Below, piece after piece: positions 62,426-64,000 of a stretch of DNA of 64,000 nt. This DNA comes from Saprospiraceae bacterium (GTDB lineage Bacteria > Bacteroidota > Bacteroidia > Chitinophagales > Saprospiraceae). The position numbers and the translations under genes are program-made. The notes under the pieces are model-generated. The model was given only the letters and a program-made list of their open reading frames with translations. It was not told the DNA's origin and searched no databases. Within the stretch, counting starts at the first letter, position 1, and every line of letters begins with the position of its first letter. The stretch spans positions 2,345,501 to 2,409,500 of the forward strand of contig JADJLG010000001.1 of the NCBI GenBank assembly GCA_016710235.1, written 5' to 3'.

Positions 62426-64000
62426 ATCTATAAATATACTTGTCGTTTTCTTTAAGCTTTAATAATCCTCTAGACAAGAGAACGAGCCCAATAATCATAA
62501 TGTTGAAATAAAAGAAAGTGATTAATCCCAAATTTATTGGGAGATTAATTCCATACCATTCATTTTTGTGATTAATTCCAATTGGAAGTTCAAAGCGAAT
62601 AGCAGGAATATGATAGCCATAAATGTGAAACATACTTGAAATAACTTCAAAGATTAAAAACAAGGAACCGACTGTATAAAGGTATGAGGTCTTACTTACA
62701 TAAAGCCATAATTTAGTTCTCAGAGTATCTCTCCACTTTTGCCGAAAGAACATGAAAGGAGAAGCAAAAAGAATTAAAGCATCAGTCCGTTTTTCTTTCA
62801 ATCTAAGTTTGTTAACCTTATGCTCATAAGTCAAAAATTTGTTTTCTGTTTTACGCCATTCACTTAACAAATCTTTTTCAATCAATTCGTTAATTTTAGT
62901 GTCTGTAATTTCAGTTTGAGATTGTATACCTTCCTTTCTTAATTCGGAAATATTTTTTAAATCATTTGCAGAGGGGGTAGTCCTATCGTAATACAAGTTT
63001 CCCCACATTTTCCATTTATAAAGTCGGTCAACATAATACCTAATGATAGTATCAAAAGTGAATGTCACTTTTCTTTCATCGTGAATGTCGGTTTTTATTT
63101 TCTCTCGACAGTCTGTGTCAGCAATAAGTAAATCTAATAACTCTTGTTCTTTTGAATCTGAATAATTGAATTTTCTCTTAAGGAACTTTGTAAGCCCAGT
63201 TGTATTACTCTCTTTAAGAAATCTAAAAATCTCAAATAGATTTTTGTCAATGCCATATAACAAGGCTTGCAATTTGTTTTGATTTTTTAGTTCACAATTA
63301 CCAAGAATTCCTGTGAAAAGATAATTCTCACGAACTGTTGCCAAGTCTTCAATTTCAAAGACCTTACTTTCTGTATCTAAATTTCGTTCCTTGTTAATTA
63401 AAAAATCTAATGAAACATAATCACAGGTAATTGCTACCGAATCTGTATAAGCACTCTGCTGCAAGAGTTTCAACTCTTGTCCGAAATCTTCTGTTTTAAC
63501 TTTCGTTTTATTGTAAACGGCTGAATGAATTTGACCAATGCAATAACCAGTTGAAGGTTCAGCATAATAGATAAAATGGCCTGTTACTTCATCTTTAGTA
63601 AATTTTCTTTGTGTTGATGTTCTCTTATGAGTTCTTCCAAATTTCTCATTTTGATTATTGTATATGTCATTTTTTACCTTTTCCTCTAAACTCGGACTAC
63701 AAGCAACGGAAAAGGCAATTTTAGAAATTATTCCGCCTATTACTTTTTTGTCTTTGAAGAGTGTATCAAATTTATTTACATCAGTTATTGATAAAATATC
63801 TTTCTCCGTGTCATAACTTAATATCTCCTTGAAATCCTTATCTGAACTTAATGATGATTTTGTATATGAAGTAAGGAGTTTTTCAAAGAGTGAAAATTCT
63901 TTTCCTAAATCTGTTGTGGGGTCTTGGAGATAAACCAAATATGAAGGGTCGCAAATTGAGGCATCAGATAGTCCAAATATCAAACAGAAAGTAGCGAATC
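62418..64000 (-). CDS. Large membrane protein of unknown function (N-terminus beyond the window)
   Basis: At least 526 codons are visible; the frame is open to the window edge, and the TTG at 63983 is only where a start is possible, so the real N-terminus lies outside. The soluble part is mixed alpha/beta with many charged helices (about residues 60-430 as visible), including a long Glu/Lys-rich region (SEWRKTENKFLTYEHKVNKL). Two membrane helices close the protein (YTVGSLFLIFEVISSMFHIY and GLITFFYFNIMIIGLVLLS). I recognise no family or catalytic motif. It is the first visible gene of the coupled operon with the 267-aa protein, AsnB and the ABC genes. Confidence 0.7.
   Translation of the reverse strand, partial: FATFCLIFGLSDASICDPSYLVYLQDPTTDLGKEFSLFEKLLTSYTKSSLSSDKDFKEILSYDTEKDILSITDVNKFDTLFKDKKVIGGIISKIAFSVACSPSLEEKVKNDIYNNQNEKFGRTHKRTSTQRKFTKDEVTGHFIYYAEPSTGYCIGQIHSAVYNKTKVKTEDFGQELKLLQQSAYTDSVAITCDYVSLDFLINKERNLDTESKVFEIEDLATVRENYLFTGILGNCELKNQNKLQALLYGIDKNLFEIFRFLKESNTTGLTKFLKRKFNYSDSKEQELLDLLIADTDCREKIKTDIHDERKVTFTFDTIIRYYVDRLYKWKMWGNLYYDRTTPSANDLKNISELRKEGIQSQTEITDTKINELIEKDLLSEWRKTENKFLTYEHKVNKLRLKEKRTDALILFASPFMFFRQKWRDTLRTKLWLYVSKTSYLYTVGSLFLIFEVISSMFHIYGYHIPAIRFELPIGINHKNEWYGINLPINLGLITFFYFNIMIIGLVLLSRGLLKLKENDKYIYRYE

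Overview
The window comes from a Bacteroidota genome. Evidence: SusC/SusD pairs, type IX secretion genes (porV, porU, a PorP/SprF-like gene, gldJ), a cysteine-poor L36, and repeated promoter boxes of the Bacteroidota form TTTG-N19/20-TAnnTTTG with almost no Shine-Dalgarno signal. Long sensor kinase, GldJ and PorU proteins with an AT-rich background would fit Saprospiria or a nearby class, but that rank is a guess.

Region 1 (1-8930): a lipid-synthesis edge on the minus strand (psd fragment, cdsA, a CPBP membrane protease) diverging from pdxJ; then a susC-susD-lipoprotein operon closed by a strong terminator; then a GNAT acetyltransferase. Region 2 (9000-27210): one long str-S10-spc-alpha ribosomal cluster from rpsL to rplQ including fusA, secY, map, infA, rpoA and two genes shorter than 60 codons (rpmD, rpmJ). 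tuf and adk are absent from their frequent places. Region 3 (27300-33400): carA, eno, a DivIC-like septum protein, sucD and a frameshifted M3 metallopeptidase. Region 4 (33600-46900): a large NtrY-like sensor kinase, the RNase P RNA gene rnpB, then porV, a frameshifted porU, a PorP/SprF-like gene, gldJ and murF.

Region 5 (46900-58560) is accessory and decayed. It holds a frameshifted lipoprotein sulfatase, small single-domain genes (SRPBCC, VOC, SRPBCC, DUF1801), an operon with a divergent HxlR regulator (SnoaL-like protein, beta-barrel-like protein, ferredoxin, SDR-like protein, dead membrane gene), an MBL-fold hydrolase, a Crp/Fnr regulator, an IS91-type transposase relic and a two-copy 84-bp tandem repeat built from three hairpins.

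Region 6 (58485-64000, minus strand) is a tightly coupled operon: a large membrane protein running off the window, an unrecognised 267-aa protein, an AsnB-type amidotransferase/synthetase, an ABC ATPase and an SsuC/TauC-type permease. The stop and start codons overlap or nearly touch, and a long hairpin follows the last gene. This is the best candidate for an undescribed system.

Four genes are split at A/T homopolymers (M3 peptidase, porU, sulfatase, barrel protein). Three are repaired by adding exactly one base to the run, which points to sequencing or assembly error. One further gene (51983-52395) has both a nonsense codon and a frameshift and looks truly dead.
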